Of a stretch of 21,780 nt of DNA, positions 7,810 to 14,868 are shown one piece after another. Both the position numbers and the translations under genes were made by a program. Position 1 is the first letter of the stretch; every line of letters begins with the position of its first letter. The stretch is from Candidatus Fonsibacter lacus (GTDB lineage: Bacteria; Pseudomonadota; Alphaproteobacteria; Pelagibacterales; Pelagibacteraceae): NCBI GenBank assembly GCA_010021145.1, contig RGRP01000007.1:1-21780 (forward strand), given 5' to 3'. The notes below the pieces were generated by a model. It searched no databases. It saw only the letters and a list, made by a program, of their open reading frames with translations, and was not told the origin of the DNA.

Positions 7810-9679
7810 TTCTCAATTTAAAAGTTTGATAAACTCCACCAAAAGCAATTAGTAATATAGAAAGCCAAATCCAAAACATGAAGGGCTTATAATAAAATCT
7901 AACCATAATTTTATCTTTTTCAAATTCAGATAAATTAATTGCAAAGTAATAATCTACGATAAAATTGGTCTTAATACTTGTCTCAGAGGTAAACTGGACT
8001 GGCTGATTATATTTTCTAATCGATGGAGTTAGTTCAACTTGTTTTTGTTTATTAGTTACTAAAAAATTTCCAAAAACTTCTTCATAATTTTCTTTATTAA
8101 TTTTATTAATACTTTTAAATTTAATAATAAATTCTTGAATTTTAATTTCATCTCCAACTTTCATCGCTGCATTAATTTCCTTTGATAAATAAGCATTAAT
8201 AAATATTGCAAAAATCAGTATCCCAAATCCTAAGTGAGATATTAATCTGCCAAAATTTAAGCTTAATTTTTTTTGTGAAATCCAATCAAATATAACGGAG
8301 ACAATTAGGTACAATGAGAACAACAAGCCTAATATCAAAATAATGTCTTTATAATTAAAAAACAAAAAAATAATCACTAAAGAAATTACAACTGAAATTG
8401 GAAAAAAAATTTTAAAATTTTTTATTTGTAAAAATTTATCTTCTTTGTTCCAGCTAAGAAGAGGTCCATGAGACATGAAAAATAAAAATACAAATAAAAA
8501 AGGGGCTAAAATAGTATGATAATAAATAGGGCCTACTGAAATACTTTTCCCAGTAATAGCATCCAAAATAATAGGATAAACTGTTCCAACCAAAACAACT
8601 GAAAGAAAAAATAATAAAAAACAATTATTAATTAAAATAAAATTATCTCTTTGGAAAAAAGAATATTTTCCGTAAAAAGATTTTTTTGGACTCTTAATAA
8701 TAAAAATAGCTAATGAAAAAAAAGTAATCAGCAAAATTGTACTTAAAATATATACGCCTCTGTAAGGATCATTTGCAAAAGCATGAACGGAATTTAATAC
8801 TCCAGACCTAACTAAGAAAGTTCCAAGCAAACTCATAATAAAAGTAAAAATGGAAAGCAATGCCGTCCAAGAATGTAATTTATCTTTTTTAAAAGTTACA
8901 ATGTTAGAGTGAATTAATGCCGTTGCTGCAAGCCAAGGCATTAATGATGCATTTTCAACTGGATCCCAAAACCAATATCCGCCCCATCCTAATTCATAGT
9001 AGGCCCAAAAAGATCCAAGACCAATTCCAATAGTTAACAAAGACCAGGGAAGAATAATCCAAAAATTTGCAATCTTACTCCATGATTGATCAAAATTATT
9101 AGTGACTAATCCTGCAAGGGCAAAACTAAAAACCAAAGAAAAACCAACATAACCAAAATATAAAAATGGAGGATGGATCGCAAGTAACGGATCCTGCAGA
9201 ATAGGATTTAGACCAAGACCTTGTGATGGTTTTGGATCCATCTGATCAAAAGGATTTGAAGTTAAAATTAAAAAAAGTAAAAAAATTAAGATTAATATTG
9301 CTTGAAAAAAAACTGTATAAAATTTTAATTTTTCACTCACTTTTGTTCTGACAAATATGAATGAAAATAATGATAATATTAAAATAAACAAAACCATACT
9401 GCCTTCGTGGTTACCCCACGCTCCTGATATTTTGTAAATTAAAGGCTTAGTCGTGTGAGAATTTTGATAGACAGCTACATTAGAAAAATCAGAAACAATA
9501 AAACAATATATTAGAGTTAAAAATGAAATTAATAATAAAAAAAAAATACTATTATTAAAAAAATTAATTGTTTTTGAATTTTTAAAATTATTCCTTATTC
9601 CAGAAATTAATGAGGAAATTAAAAAACAGTTAAATATTAAAGATAAAAATAAAGTTAAATTACCTAAATAACCAGCCAT
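7802..9679 (-). CDS. ccmF: Cytochrome c haem lyase subunit CcmF
   Basis: CcmF is the large integral membrane subunit that, with CcmH (and CcmI where present), attaches haem to apocytochrome c in the periplasm. The 625-aa length is close to E. coli CcmF (647 aa). Many transmembrane helices are evident. Family motifs are GAWGNHEGS near 86-94, AIHPPFLYFGY near 167-177 with the conserved His169, and the tryptophan-rich WWD domain at about 225-250 (contains GWGGYWFWDPVEN), which faces haem in the haem-handling-protein family. The C-terminus holds a periplasmic loop and a last helix (FWIWLSILLIAFGGVY). It lies 2 nt after ccmE and overlaps ccmG by 8 nt. Confidence 0.96.
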   Translation of the reverse strand: MAGYLGNLTLFLSLIFNCFLISSLISGIRNNFKNSKTINFFNNSIFFLLLISFLTLIYCFIVSDFSNVAVYQNSHTTKPLIYKISGAWGNHEGSMVLFILILSLFSFIFVRTKVSEKLKFYTVFFQAILILIFLLFLILTSNPFDQMDPKPSQGLGLNPILQDPLLAIHPPFLYFGYVGFSLVFSFALAGLVTNNFDQSWSKIANFWIILPWSLLTIGIGLGSFWAYYELGWGGYWFWDPVENASLMPWLAATALIHSNIVTFKKDKLHSWTALLSIFTFIMSLLGTFLVRSGVLNSVHAFANDPYRGVYILSTILLITFFSLAIFIIKSPKKSFYGKYSFFQRDNFILINNCFLLFFLSVVLVGTVYPIILDAITGKSISVGPIYYHTILAPFLFVFLFFMSHGPLLSWNKEDKFLQIKNFKIFFPISVVISLVIIFLFFNYKDIILILGLLFSLYLIVSVIFDWISQKKLSLNFGRLISHLGFGILIFAIFINAYLSKEINAAMKVGDEIKIQEFIIKFKSINKINKENYEEVFGNFLVTNKQKQVELTPSIRKYNQPVQFTSETSIKTNFIVDYYFAINLSEFEKDKIMVRFYYKPFMFWIWLSILLIAFGGVYQTFKLRNE

Positions 9680-9681
9680 AA

Positions 9682-10116
9682 TTATTTAATTAATTTATTT
9701 TTTTTCAAACTATTAGCAACTTCTGGCGGCATATAATTTTCATCATGCTTTGCAAGTATCGTAGTTGCAATAAAATATTTTTTATCCTTTAGAAGACCCT
9801 CTACAACTGCGCTTTTGCCTTCAATAAATAAATTGGGTAATAAGCCATTATACTCAACAAAAATTTCATTTTTTAAATCAGTAATAATGAAAACATAGGT
9901 ATTGCTATTTTTCTTTAATGAGCCTTCTTTAACTAAACCTCCAAGCCTAATCTTATTAGAGGGAATCTTTGTTAAATTTTTTATTTCTTGAGGTGCATAA
10001 AAATACACCACATTTTTTTGTAAATTATTATAGATAAAAAAAAATATTATTGATGTGGCTATTGTTATTAAAGAAAAAATTTTTAATCTATTTTTTGTAG
10101 ATTTACTAACAATCAT
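9682..10116 (-). CDS. ccmE: Haem chaperone CcmE
   Basis: CcmE is the periplasmic, membrane-anchored OB-fold chaperone that binds haem covalently and hands it to CcmF. The 144-aa protein has an N-terminal membrane helix (residues 13-29) and the conserved LAKHDENYMPPEV motif at 121-133. H124 is the expected haem-linked histidine and Y128 the axial ligand position. Residues around 57-64 (RLGGLVKEG) match the usual core strand. A 55-nt AT-rich gap separates it from ccmD, and it ends 2 nt before ccmF. Confidence 0.95.
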   Translation of the reverse strand: MIVSKSTKNRLKIFSLITIATSIIFFFIYNNLQKNVVYFYAPQEIKNLTKIPSNKIRLGGLVKEGSLKKNSNTYVFIITDLKNEIFVEYNGLLPNLFIEGKSAVVEGLLKDKKYFIATTILAKHDENYMPPEVANSLKKNKLIK

Positions 10117-10171
10117 AATTGTATTTAAACAAATTTTTTAAGAAGATATCGGGACTTAATTAGATATTAAA

Positions 10172-10366
10172 CTAAAATCTACTTGCTTGCGCTGAAGCTG
10201 AAGCGTCTTCAATTTTTTCAGATTGATAAAGATGTTCGATATTTTTAATAGAATTTAATTTTTTAACTGAAACGTAATAAAGGGAAATTAAAGATAAAGC
10301 GGCAAATGCATATGACAACCATATGTACAAACCGTAACCACCCATATTTAAAAATTCTAAAATCAT
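10172..10366 (-). CDS. ccmD: CcmD family small membrane protein
   Basis: CcmD is a small membrane protein that helps release holo-CcmE from the CcmABC complex. This 64-aa protein has a single membrane helix (about residues 14-32) preceded by MGGYGLYIW, the best conserved piece of otherwise poorly conserved CcmD proteins. A charged cytoplasmic tail ends in SASAQASRF. The start overlaps the ccmC stop by 4 nt (10363-10366). An internal ATG at codon 8 just before GGYG is an alternative start. The identification rests on the motif, size and position between ccmC and ccmE. Confidence 0.85.
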   Translation of the reverse strand: MILEFLNMGGYGLYIWLSYAFAALSLISLYYVSVKKLNSIKNIEHLYQSEKIEDASASAQASRF

Positions 10367-11061
10367 TTTTTATTAACTCTAAAATTTATAATTTCATATT
10401 TATATCTAATCAAGAAAATAATCAGCGATAAAATACAAAAGCTAAAAAACATTATAAGTAATGGCGCCAGCATTGAACTATGTATGGTGGGTGCGGCAGT
10501 TAGTGTAATGCTTGCCGGCTGATGAAGTGTATTCCACCATGCAACTGAAAATTTAATAATAGGAATATTTATTAAACCCACAATACCAACAATATTAGTA
10601 ATTTTTTCGGCTGAATTATAATTTTTTATAAACGACCATAAAAAAACATAAAGAATATAAGTTAATACTAAAATAAACATTGAAGTTAACCTACCATCCC
10701 AGCTCCAAAAAGTTCCCCACGTTGGATAACCCCAAAGTGATCCTGTCACAACAGATATTAAAGAAAAAACCAATCCTATGGGTGCTAAACTTTTTGCGTA
10801 AACTGAAAAAATTCTAACTTTAAAAATTAGACTTATAAATGATGAAATTCCAATAATTAAAAAAATAAATAAAGAAATCCACGAAGATGGTACATGAACA
10901 TACATAATTCTGACCGTGTCTTTTTGTAAATAATCAATTGGGGAAAAGACCAAGGCTAAAATTAAACCAACAATAAGCGCTAAGGCAAAAATTATCTTTA
11001 ACCAAAATATACTAGTGTTGGCTAAATTAAAAAAAGTTCTAGGTTTAAATATTCCAAACAT
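10363..11061 (-). CDS. ccmC: Haem exporter/transfer protein CcmC
   Basis: CcmC loads haem onto CcmE at the periplasmic face of the membrane. The 232-aa protein has about six membrane helices. The haem-handling motifs are HVPSSW at 56-61 (H56), the WWD domain from W110 to S127 (WGYPTWGTFWSWDGRLTS), and WWNTLHQPAS at 175-184 with the second conserved His at 180. It is the first gene of the ccm set in this window. The ABC subunits ccmA and ccmB that usually precede it are absent; the gene upstream is hspQ. The 170-nt leader between hspQ and ccmC contains a perfect 12-bp inverted repeat (11106-11156). Confidence 0.95.
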   Translation of the reverse strand: MFGIFKPRTFFNLANTSIFWLKIIFALALIVGLILALVFSPIDYLQKDTVRIMYVHVPSSWISLFIFLIIGISSFISLIFKVRIFSVYAKSLAPIGLVFSLISVVTGSLWGYPTWGTFWSWDGRLTSMFILVLTYILYVFLWSFIKNYNSAEKITNIVGIVGLINIPIIKFSVAWWNTLHQPASITLTAAPTIHSSMLAPLLIMFFSFCILSLIIFLIRYKYEIINFRVNKK

Positions 11062-11105
11062 TTTAGATTAATTTTTTTACTACAAGTTTGGGAAGATTAG
11101 AAGTT

Positions 11106-11156
11106 TACCTAACTGAGATAAGGGAGATTGGGGATCAAAAATAACTCAGTTAGGTA
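11106..11156 (-). promoter_or_regulatory. Perfect 12-bp inverted repeat in the ccmC leader
   Basis: TACCTAACTGAG at 11106-11117 is exactly complementary to CTCAGTTAGGTA at 11145-11156, with a 27-nt loop. The arms are GC-richer than the surroundings. Neither side is followed by a T-tract, so it does not look like an ordinary intrinsic terminator for hspQ. Read on the ccm strand, the loop contains GATCCCCAATCTCCCTT, a C-rich stretch; on the other strand it is purine-rich with AAGGGAG. It lies 45 nt before the ccmC ATG. It could be an mRNA leader structure, a small RNA hairpin or a dyad operator; the function is unknown. Confidence 0.55.
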
Positions 11157-11177
11157 TTAACTAAAATTTAATAAATT

Positions 11178-11234
11178 AATCTGTCTATCTTTTGCGTTAA
11201 AATTGTTTGAATTAAGGCAGTAAAAATCTGTCTA
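11178..11234. repeat. Pair of 10-bp direct repeats between hspQ and ccmC
   Basis: AATCTGTCTA occurs at 11178-11187 and again at 11225-11234, 47 bp apart. The second copy includes the hspQ stop codon. With the inverted repeat at 11106-11156 it accounts for most of the recognisable structure in the 170-bp gap. Ten-base matches do occur by chance in AT-rich DNA, so significance is uncertain. Confidence 0.3.
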
Positions 11235-11561
11235 GTTTGATGGCTTAAAGTAAAGATTTCCTCTTTTTCCCTTAAATATTTCGTTAACTAAAGGATGTCT
11301 TACAGGCTCATTTGGATCATCACCCACTAAATTTTGTTCTGAAACATAAGCTTCATAAGTGATCTCATCATTTTCTGCTAATAAATGATAAAACGGCTGA
11401 TCTTTTCTAGGACGTGCTGCTTTTGGAATAGATTGATACCACTCTTCTGAATTATTAAATTGAAAATCTACATCGTAAATAACACCTCTAAAATCAAACA
11501 AACGATGCCTCACCACTTCTCCAATTGAAAATTTGGCTTTGTTTAATTTTTTCTCTAACAT
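11232..11561 (-). CDS. hspQ: Heat shock protein HspQ (YccV / hemimethylated-DNA-binding domain)
   Basis: A 109-aa protein matching the HspQ/YccV family. The family's typical pattern is visible: KFSIGEVVRHRLFDFRGVIYDVD at about 10-32, then EEWYQSIPKAARPRKDQPFYHLL near 39-61, and YVSEQNLVGD near 72-81. In E. coli HspQ acts as a specificity factor for the Lon protease and was also described as binding hemimethylated DNA. Only the family is clear here. It follows the DUF3108 gene by 40 nt on the same strand, so it may be co-transcribed with it. Downstream is the ccmC leader. Confidence 0.93.
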   Translation of the reverse strand: MLEKKLNKAKFSIGEVVRHRLFDFRGVIYDVDFQFNNSEEWYQSIPKAARPRKDQPFYHLLAENDEITYEAYVSEQNLVGDDPNEPVRHPLVNEIFKGKRGNLYFKPSN

Positions 11562-11601
11562 TAAAATTTAAAGTAGTGATTCTTATAAAAATTTCAATAG
11601 C

Positions 11602-12369
11602 TCACTGAATTGTATCTAAATACATCTTAAGTCTAATTCCCTTTTTTCCTTTAGTTGTTGCATAAATTGGAAAATAGTTATCCCCAACAATCCCAAAATA
11701 AAGATCTACTTTAAATTGCTCAGGAGTATTTGGATCTCCAGGTATGTAGCCAGATATAGGTTGATAAGTTAAAATACACTTTTGTAATTTTCCTTTATAA
11801 TTAGAAAAAACTGAATCAAAATCCATCTGCACGTTTTCTTTCTTCATCACTAAGTAATAAAAAATATTACCATCAAAAACTTTAATTTTTTTATCACAAT
11901 CAAGATTTTTTTTATCAATCAAAAATAATTTTTTAACTGCAAAGATTGGATCAATTACACCAAAATAGTCTTCTTTATTATATGGAACTTTTTTAGTTAA
12001 ATCTTCAGTTCGAGGAGGATCGGTTTCAAAATTAAGAACTTTTTCTTTAGAAAAATTAATTTTATTTAATCTATACTTATTAGTTGTCGGCTTGTCATAA
12101 CGATACTCATACTGCCAAGTATTTTTGCTTTTATCATTAAATTCAACTTTAGATTTTGCTAAAACTTTTACAAAAAACCCAACGATACCGACGCTTTCAG
12201 CACTAAATGTTATTTTATTATTTATTTCATCATCAATATTAAAATTAATCTCCATAACATTCAGATTATAAGCACGAACGTCATATCTAAATTCTTTTGC
12301 TAAAGATGAATTAAAGTTTAAAATAATTAGATAAATAATTATTAAAAATTTAATGAATAAAGGTCTCAT
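11602..12369 (-). CDS. DUF3108 family exported protein
   Basis: A 255-aa protein with a signal peptide (hydrophobic residues 5-19, likely cleavage after SSLA near 21-24) and then a mainly beta, lipocalin-like sequence. The start YDVRAYNLNVMEINF, the middle VFDGNIFYYLV, and the C-terminal CILTYQPISGY with a final KGKKGIRLKMYL are typical of DUF3108 proteins, which are widespread in Proteobacteria and have no established function. Two cysteines lie in the mature part (near 157 and 198). The ATG at 12369 overlaps the divergent yciB gene by 17 bp. No later in-frame Met would preserve the signal peptide, so the overlap seems real. It probably leads a leftward transcript into hspQ. Confidence 0.82.
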   Translation of the reverse strand: MRPLFIKFLIIIYLIILNFNSSLAKEFRYDVRAYNLNVMEINFNIDDEINNKITFSAESVGIVGFFVKVLAKSKVEFNDKSKNTWQYEYRYDKPTTNKYRLNKINFSKEKVLNFETDPPRTEDLTKKVPYNKEDYFGVIDPIFAVKKLFLIDKKNLDCDKKIKVFDGNIFYYLVMKKENVQMDFDSVFSNYKGKLQKCILTYQPISGYIPGDPNTPEQFKVDLYFGIVGDNYFPIYATTKGKKGIRLKMYLDTIQ

Positions 12370-12898
12370 AAAATTTTTCTTAGATATAGGCCCGCTATTA
12401 ATCTTTTTTTATTTCTACAAAAAACATGGAATGAGTTATGCAATAGTTCCGTTAATTGTTGCAACTATTATATCGGTATTTTTTGTTTATCGAATAGATA
12501 AAAAAATTCCATTAATACCAATATTAGGCGCTGTTGTTGTGACTCTATTTGGCGGACTTGCACTTATTTTTGATAACAAAATATTCTTTTACATGAAGCC
12601 TACGATTATAAATATAATTTTTGCACTTATTCTTTTGTACGGGCAAATTTTTCTAAAACAACCTTTGCTAAAAAAATTATTTGATGAATCTATTAAAATT
12701 TCTGACGAAGGTTGGAATATTTTAAATAAACGTTGGATATATTTTTTTATCTTTCTAGCAATATTAAATGAGCTCGTTTGGAGAACACAAAGTGAAGATT
12801 TTTGGGTTCAATTTAAAGTTTTTGGACTATTGCCAATCACTTTAATATTCACAATTATGCAAGTGTCACTCATTCAAAAACATAGAACTGATCAATGA
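12353..12898 (+). CDS. yciB: YciB / septation protein A family inner-membrane protein
   Basis: A 181-aa polytopic protein of the YciB (IspZ, septation protein A) family. It has about five membrane helices, the N-terminal signature KFFLDIGPLLIFFYFYKK at 7-24, and the conserved later segment WNILNKRWIYFFIFLAILNE near 121-140. The family affects cell envelope and septum behaviour in enterobacteria and Shigella; its biochemical role is unclear. The start at 12353 lies inside the 5' end of the divergent DUF3108 gene, and no Shine-Dalgarno sequence is evident upstream. Its stop overlaps the DUF2794 start (ATGA, 12895-12898), so it begins a compact rightward operon of small genes. Confidence 0.9.
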   Translation: MNKGLIKFFLDIGPLLIFFYFYKKHGMSYAIVPLIVATIISVFFVYRIDKKIPLIPILGAVVVTLFGGLALIFDNKIFFYMKPTIINIIFALILLYGQIFLKQPLLKKLFDESIKISDEGWNILNKRWIYFFIFLAILNELVWRTQSEDFWVQFKVFGLLPITLIFTIMQVSLIQKHRTDQ

Positions 12899-13239
12899 AA
12901 CTTCATTTAATTAAAAATAATAATCTTAATAAAGAAAATTTTTTTAATAAAAAAGAACTTCAAGAAATACTAAATCTTTATGGCTCAATGGTTTCTGTTG
13001 GTGAATGGAAAGACTATGGAATTTATATGAGCAAAACTATGATTAGTTTTGAGATTTATAGAAAAGCAACTGAAAATCCTCTTTTTCAAATACTAAAAAA
13101 ACTTAATCCAAAAGATAAAAATAAATATCAATTAAAAGATGCAAGTGGCTTAATAATTAAAAGCTCTGATAACTTAAGCTCTATATTAAAAATTATTTCA
13201 AAGAAAAATTCTACCAAATATTTAAAAGTTATTAAATAA
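12895..13239 (+). CDS. DUF2794 family protein
   Basis: A 114-aa soluble protein. The segments ELQEILNLYGSMVSVGEWKDYGI at about 21-43, IYRKATENPLFQILKK at 54-69, and KYQLKDASGLIIKSSDNLSSIL near 77-98 match the alphaproteobacterial DUF2794 family (usual motif: IL..YG..V..GEWRDYAI). No function is established. It is translationally coupled to yciB by a 4-nt overlap, and a single base separates it from the DUF2256 gene. Confidence 0.85.
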   Translation: MKLHLIKNNNLNKENFFNKKELQEILNLYGSMVSVGEWKDYGIYMSKTMISFEIYRKATENPLFQILKKLNPKDKNKYQLKDASGLIIKSSDNLSSILKIISKKNSTKYLKVIK

Positions 13240-13240
13240 C

Positions 13241-13369
13241 TTGAGAAAAAAAAATCAATTACCAAAAAAGATTTGTCCTAGTTGCAATAGAGAATTTCTT
13301 TGGAGAAAGAAATGGAAAAAAAATTGGGATTTCGTTAAATATTGTTCAAAAAAATGCTCTAAAAATTAA
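13241..13369 (+). CDS. DUF2256 family small cysteine-rich protein (TTG start)
   Basis: This is a 42-aa protein. It reads KKICPSCNREFLWRKKW at 9-25 and then NWDFVKYCSKKC at 28-39. The two pairs C12/C15 and C35/C39 give a CxxC...CxxxC zinc-ribbon-like arrangement with a Trp-rich linker, which is the DUF2256 pattern. No in-frame ATG exists. The start is TTG at 13241, one base after the DUF2794 stop, giving N-terminal MRKKNQLPKK as in relatives. The role is unknown; a metal-binding or nucleic-acid-binding knuckle is plausible. Confidence 0.85.
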   Translation: MRKKNQLPKKICPSCNREFLWRKKWKKNWDFVKYCSKKCSKN

Positions 13370-13437
13370 AATAAGCTTGAATTAAAAATAATTTTAAATG
13401 TAATGAAATTATACTTTAATTAAATTATAGTTATTGC

Positions 13438-13602
13438 ATGACAAAAAATTTTATTACTTATTTATTATCTGTCATAGCTGGAATTATATGTTTTCTTTTT
13501 GTTTTGAATTGGGTGTTAGATGAATACGGTTATATAGGTGCTATTTTACTACCGCTAATATTAGTTTCAATTTTCTTGATCATTAGAAAAATGATTCAAT
13601 GA
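13438..13602 (+). CDS. Unrecognised 54-aa membrane protein
   Basis: A short gene of 55 codons from ATG 13438 to TGA 13602. It is made of two hydrophobic segments (about residues 9-26 and 31-50) separated by the acidic turn LDEYGY at 27-32, with a short basic tail RKMIQ. This is a likely two-helix inner-membrane hairpin. The stop overlaps the next gene by 4 nt (ATGA at 13599-13602), so the two are almost certainly co-translated. I do not recognise a family. The 68-nt gap upstream is AT-rich (contains TATACT near 13410) and could hold a promoter, but I cannot fix one. Confidence 0.65.
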   Translation: MTKNFITYLLSVIAGIICFLFVLNWVLDEYGYIGAILLPLILVSIFLIIRKMIQ

Positions 13603-13958
13603 AAAATCCATTTATTCTTATAACTGGTGCAATAATTTTACTTTTTATTTTAGGAACAAAAGCATTCTGGCCAATTTTAGTTCTGACTATTTCAATTTAT
13701 TTGTTAATTTTCATATCAAATTACCTAAAAAAATTTGAAACGGGAGATCAAGACCAAACTAGTAAAGATTTTTGGAAATATAGTTATGATATTAGAAAAT
13801 TTAAAAAATCAATTTGGGAACCCAAGGAGTCTTTAAAAATTACGAATAAAAAAATTTTTAAAGATAGATTAGTTAATTGTTACTGGATTTTAGTTATTAT
13901 AATTTTCTTTGTTGGTTGCTATTTATTTACGGGAATTGGGGACTTTATCTTAGGTTAG
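13599..13958 (+). CDS. Unrecognised 119-aa membrane protein
   Basis: A 119-aa protein with hydrophobic helices at about 4-20 and 23-42. A charged loop of roughly 50 residues follows (43-92, rich in Lys, Asp and Trp: FWKYSYDIRKFKKSIWEP), and then a third helix at about 94-116. This suggests a small three-helix inner-membrane protein. I do not recognise the family. It is coupled to the 54-aa membrane protein by a 4-nt overlap, which suggests the two form a complex or share a process. It ends just before the hairpin at 13963-13988. Confidence 0.7.
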   Translation: MKNPFILITGAIILLFILGTKAFWPILVLTISIYLLIFISNYLKKFETGDQDQTSKDFWKYSYDIRKFKKSIWEPKESLKITNKKIFKDRLVNCYWILVIIIFFVGCYLFTGIGDFILG

Positions 13959-13962
13959 TGTT

Positions 13963-13988
13963 TATAGCCCCGAATGATCGGGGCTATA
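13963..13988. terminator. GC-rich hairpin between convergent genes
   Basis: TATAGCCCCGA (13963-13973) pairs perfectly with TCGGGGCTATA (13978-13988) around a 4-nt loop, giving an 11-bp stem with five consecutive G:C pairs in very AT-rich DNA. It lies between the end of the 119-aa membrane protein (13958) and the end of the leftward Bax-inhibitor-like gene (14003). It probably terminates transcripts from both sides, although neither side has a classical T-tract. Confidence 0.7.
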
Positions 13989-14002
13989 GAATAAAAAATT
14001 AA

Positions 14003-14758
14003 TTACTCTCTTTTATCTCCAAAAAATCTTAACAACATTACAAAAAGATTAATGAAGTCTAAATAAAGAGTTAAAGCTCCCATAATAGATTTTTTAGCCA
14101 TTACCTCTGAATCTCCACCATCAAAATACATGTCTTTAATTTTTTGTGTGTCATAAGCAGTCAGACCAACAAAAATAATAACTCCAAGTATTGAAACGAT
14201 GAAGTCTAGTTGAGTAGATTTAAGAAAAATATTTACGATTGAAGCGATAATGATTCCAATTAAACCCATCATTAAAAATGATCCAAGTTTAGTCAAATCA
14301 GATTTTGTTGTGTAACCGTAAAGGCTCATTGTAGCAAAAGTTGCCGCTGTAATGAAAAACACTCGAGCAATACTTACTCCAGTGTAAACCATAAATATTG
14401 AAGAAAGTGATGCACCCATTAATCCTGCAAACACCCAAAACAATGTTTGAGCTTTTGATGCAGTCATTTTTGCAAGTCCAAAACTCATCCACAATACAAT
14501 ACCTAATGGAGCAAAAGCGATTACCCACATTAATGCAGAATTATAAATTGCATTACCTAAATTAGTTAGGCCAGTGATTGAGCCAGCTTCATTTGTAACT
14601 ACTGAATATTTAAATAAAAATAGCGCTACAAAACCTGTAACCAGAATACCGGTTGCCATGTAATTGTAGATCTTCAACATGTAGGATCTAAGGCCCTGAT
14701 CTATGGCACCCGATTCTGCACGTGTCGTAGCTCTTGTTTGACCATACTTTAAGTTCAT
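14003..14758 (-). CDS. Bax inhibitor-1 / YccA family membrane protein
   Basis: A 251-aa protein with seven hydrophobic helices (about 33-49, 74-93, 103-123, 130-148, 157-178, 185-202, 225-245) and the BI-1 family signature around the sixth helix, VGLTAYDTQKIKDMY at 197-211. The C-terminus LYLDFINLFVMLLRFFG also matches the family, including the aspartate in the last helix. Bacterial members are proposed pH-sensitive calcium leak channels or modulators of FtsH. The exact role in this organism is unknown. The N-terminal cytosolic tail (residues 1-30) is typical of alphaproteobacterial members. An AGG-type ribosome site precedes the ATG. Confidence 0.92.
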   Translation of the reverse strand: MNLKYGQTRATTRAESGAIDQGLRSYMLKIYNYMATGILVTGFVALFLFKYSVVTNEAGSITGLTNLGNAIYNSALMWVIAFAPLGIVLWMSFGLAKMTASKAQTLFWVFAGLMGASLSSIFMVYTGVSIARVFFITAATFATMSLYGYTTKSDLTKLGSFLMMGLIGIIIASIVNIFLKSTQLDFIVSILGVIIFVGLTAYDTQKIKDMYFDGGDSEVMAKKSIMGALTLYLDFINLFVMLLRFFGDKRE

Positions 14759-14777
14759 ATTTTTTTTACCTATATGT

Positions 14778-14806
14778 TTGTTTGACCCAATACATAATGT
14801 TAAAAT
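14778..14806 (+). promoter_or_regulatory. Candidate sigma-70 promoter for the aldo/keto reductase-argG transcript
   Basis: TTGTTT at 14778-14783 and TAAAAT at 14801-14806 are separated by 17 bp, 62 bp before the reductase ATG. It overlaps the candidate promoter reading the other way, so the two divergent transcripts could compete for RNA polymerase. Confidence 0.35.
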
Positions 14807-14819
14807 ATGTTCATTTCAA
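14791..14819 (-). promoter_or_regulatory. Candidate sigma-70 promoter for the BI-1 gene
   Basis: On the minus strand TTGAAA (plus 14814-14819) is followed after 17 bp by TATGTA (plus 14791-14796), 32 bp ahead of the BI-1 start codon. The -35 match is good and the -10 match is moderate. AT-rich DNA produces such matches by chance. Confidence 0.35.
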
Positions 14820-14868
14820 GAAGCTTAAAAAAAGGCTATTCCATTATCTTTTTGAGAATTAAGAAAAT

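Noticed and set aside
14298..14528. 76-aa frame on the minus strand inside the BI-1 gene
   Set aside because: Same strand but a different frame from a clear seven-helix protein; Cys/Tyr-rich random-looking sequence.
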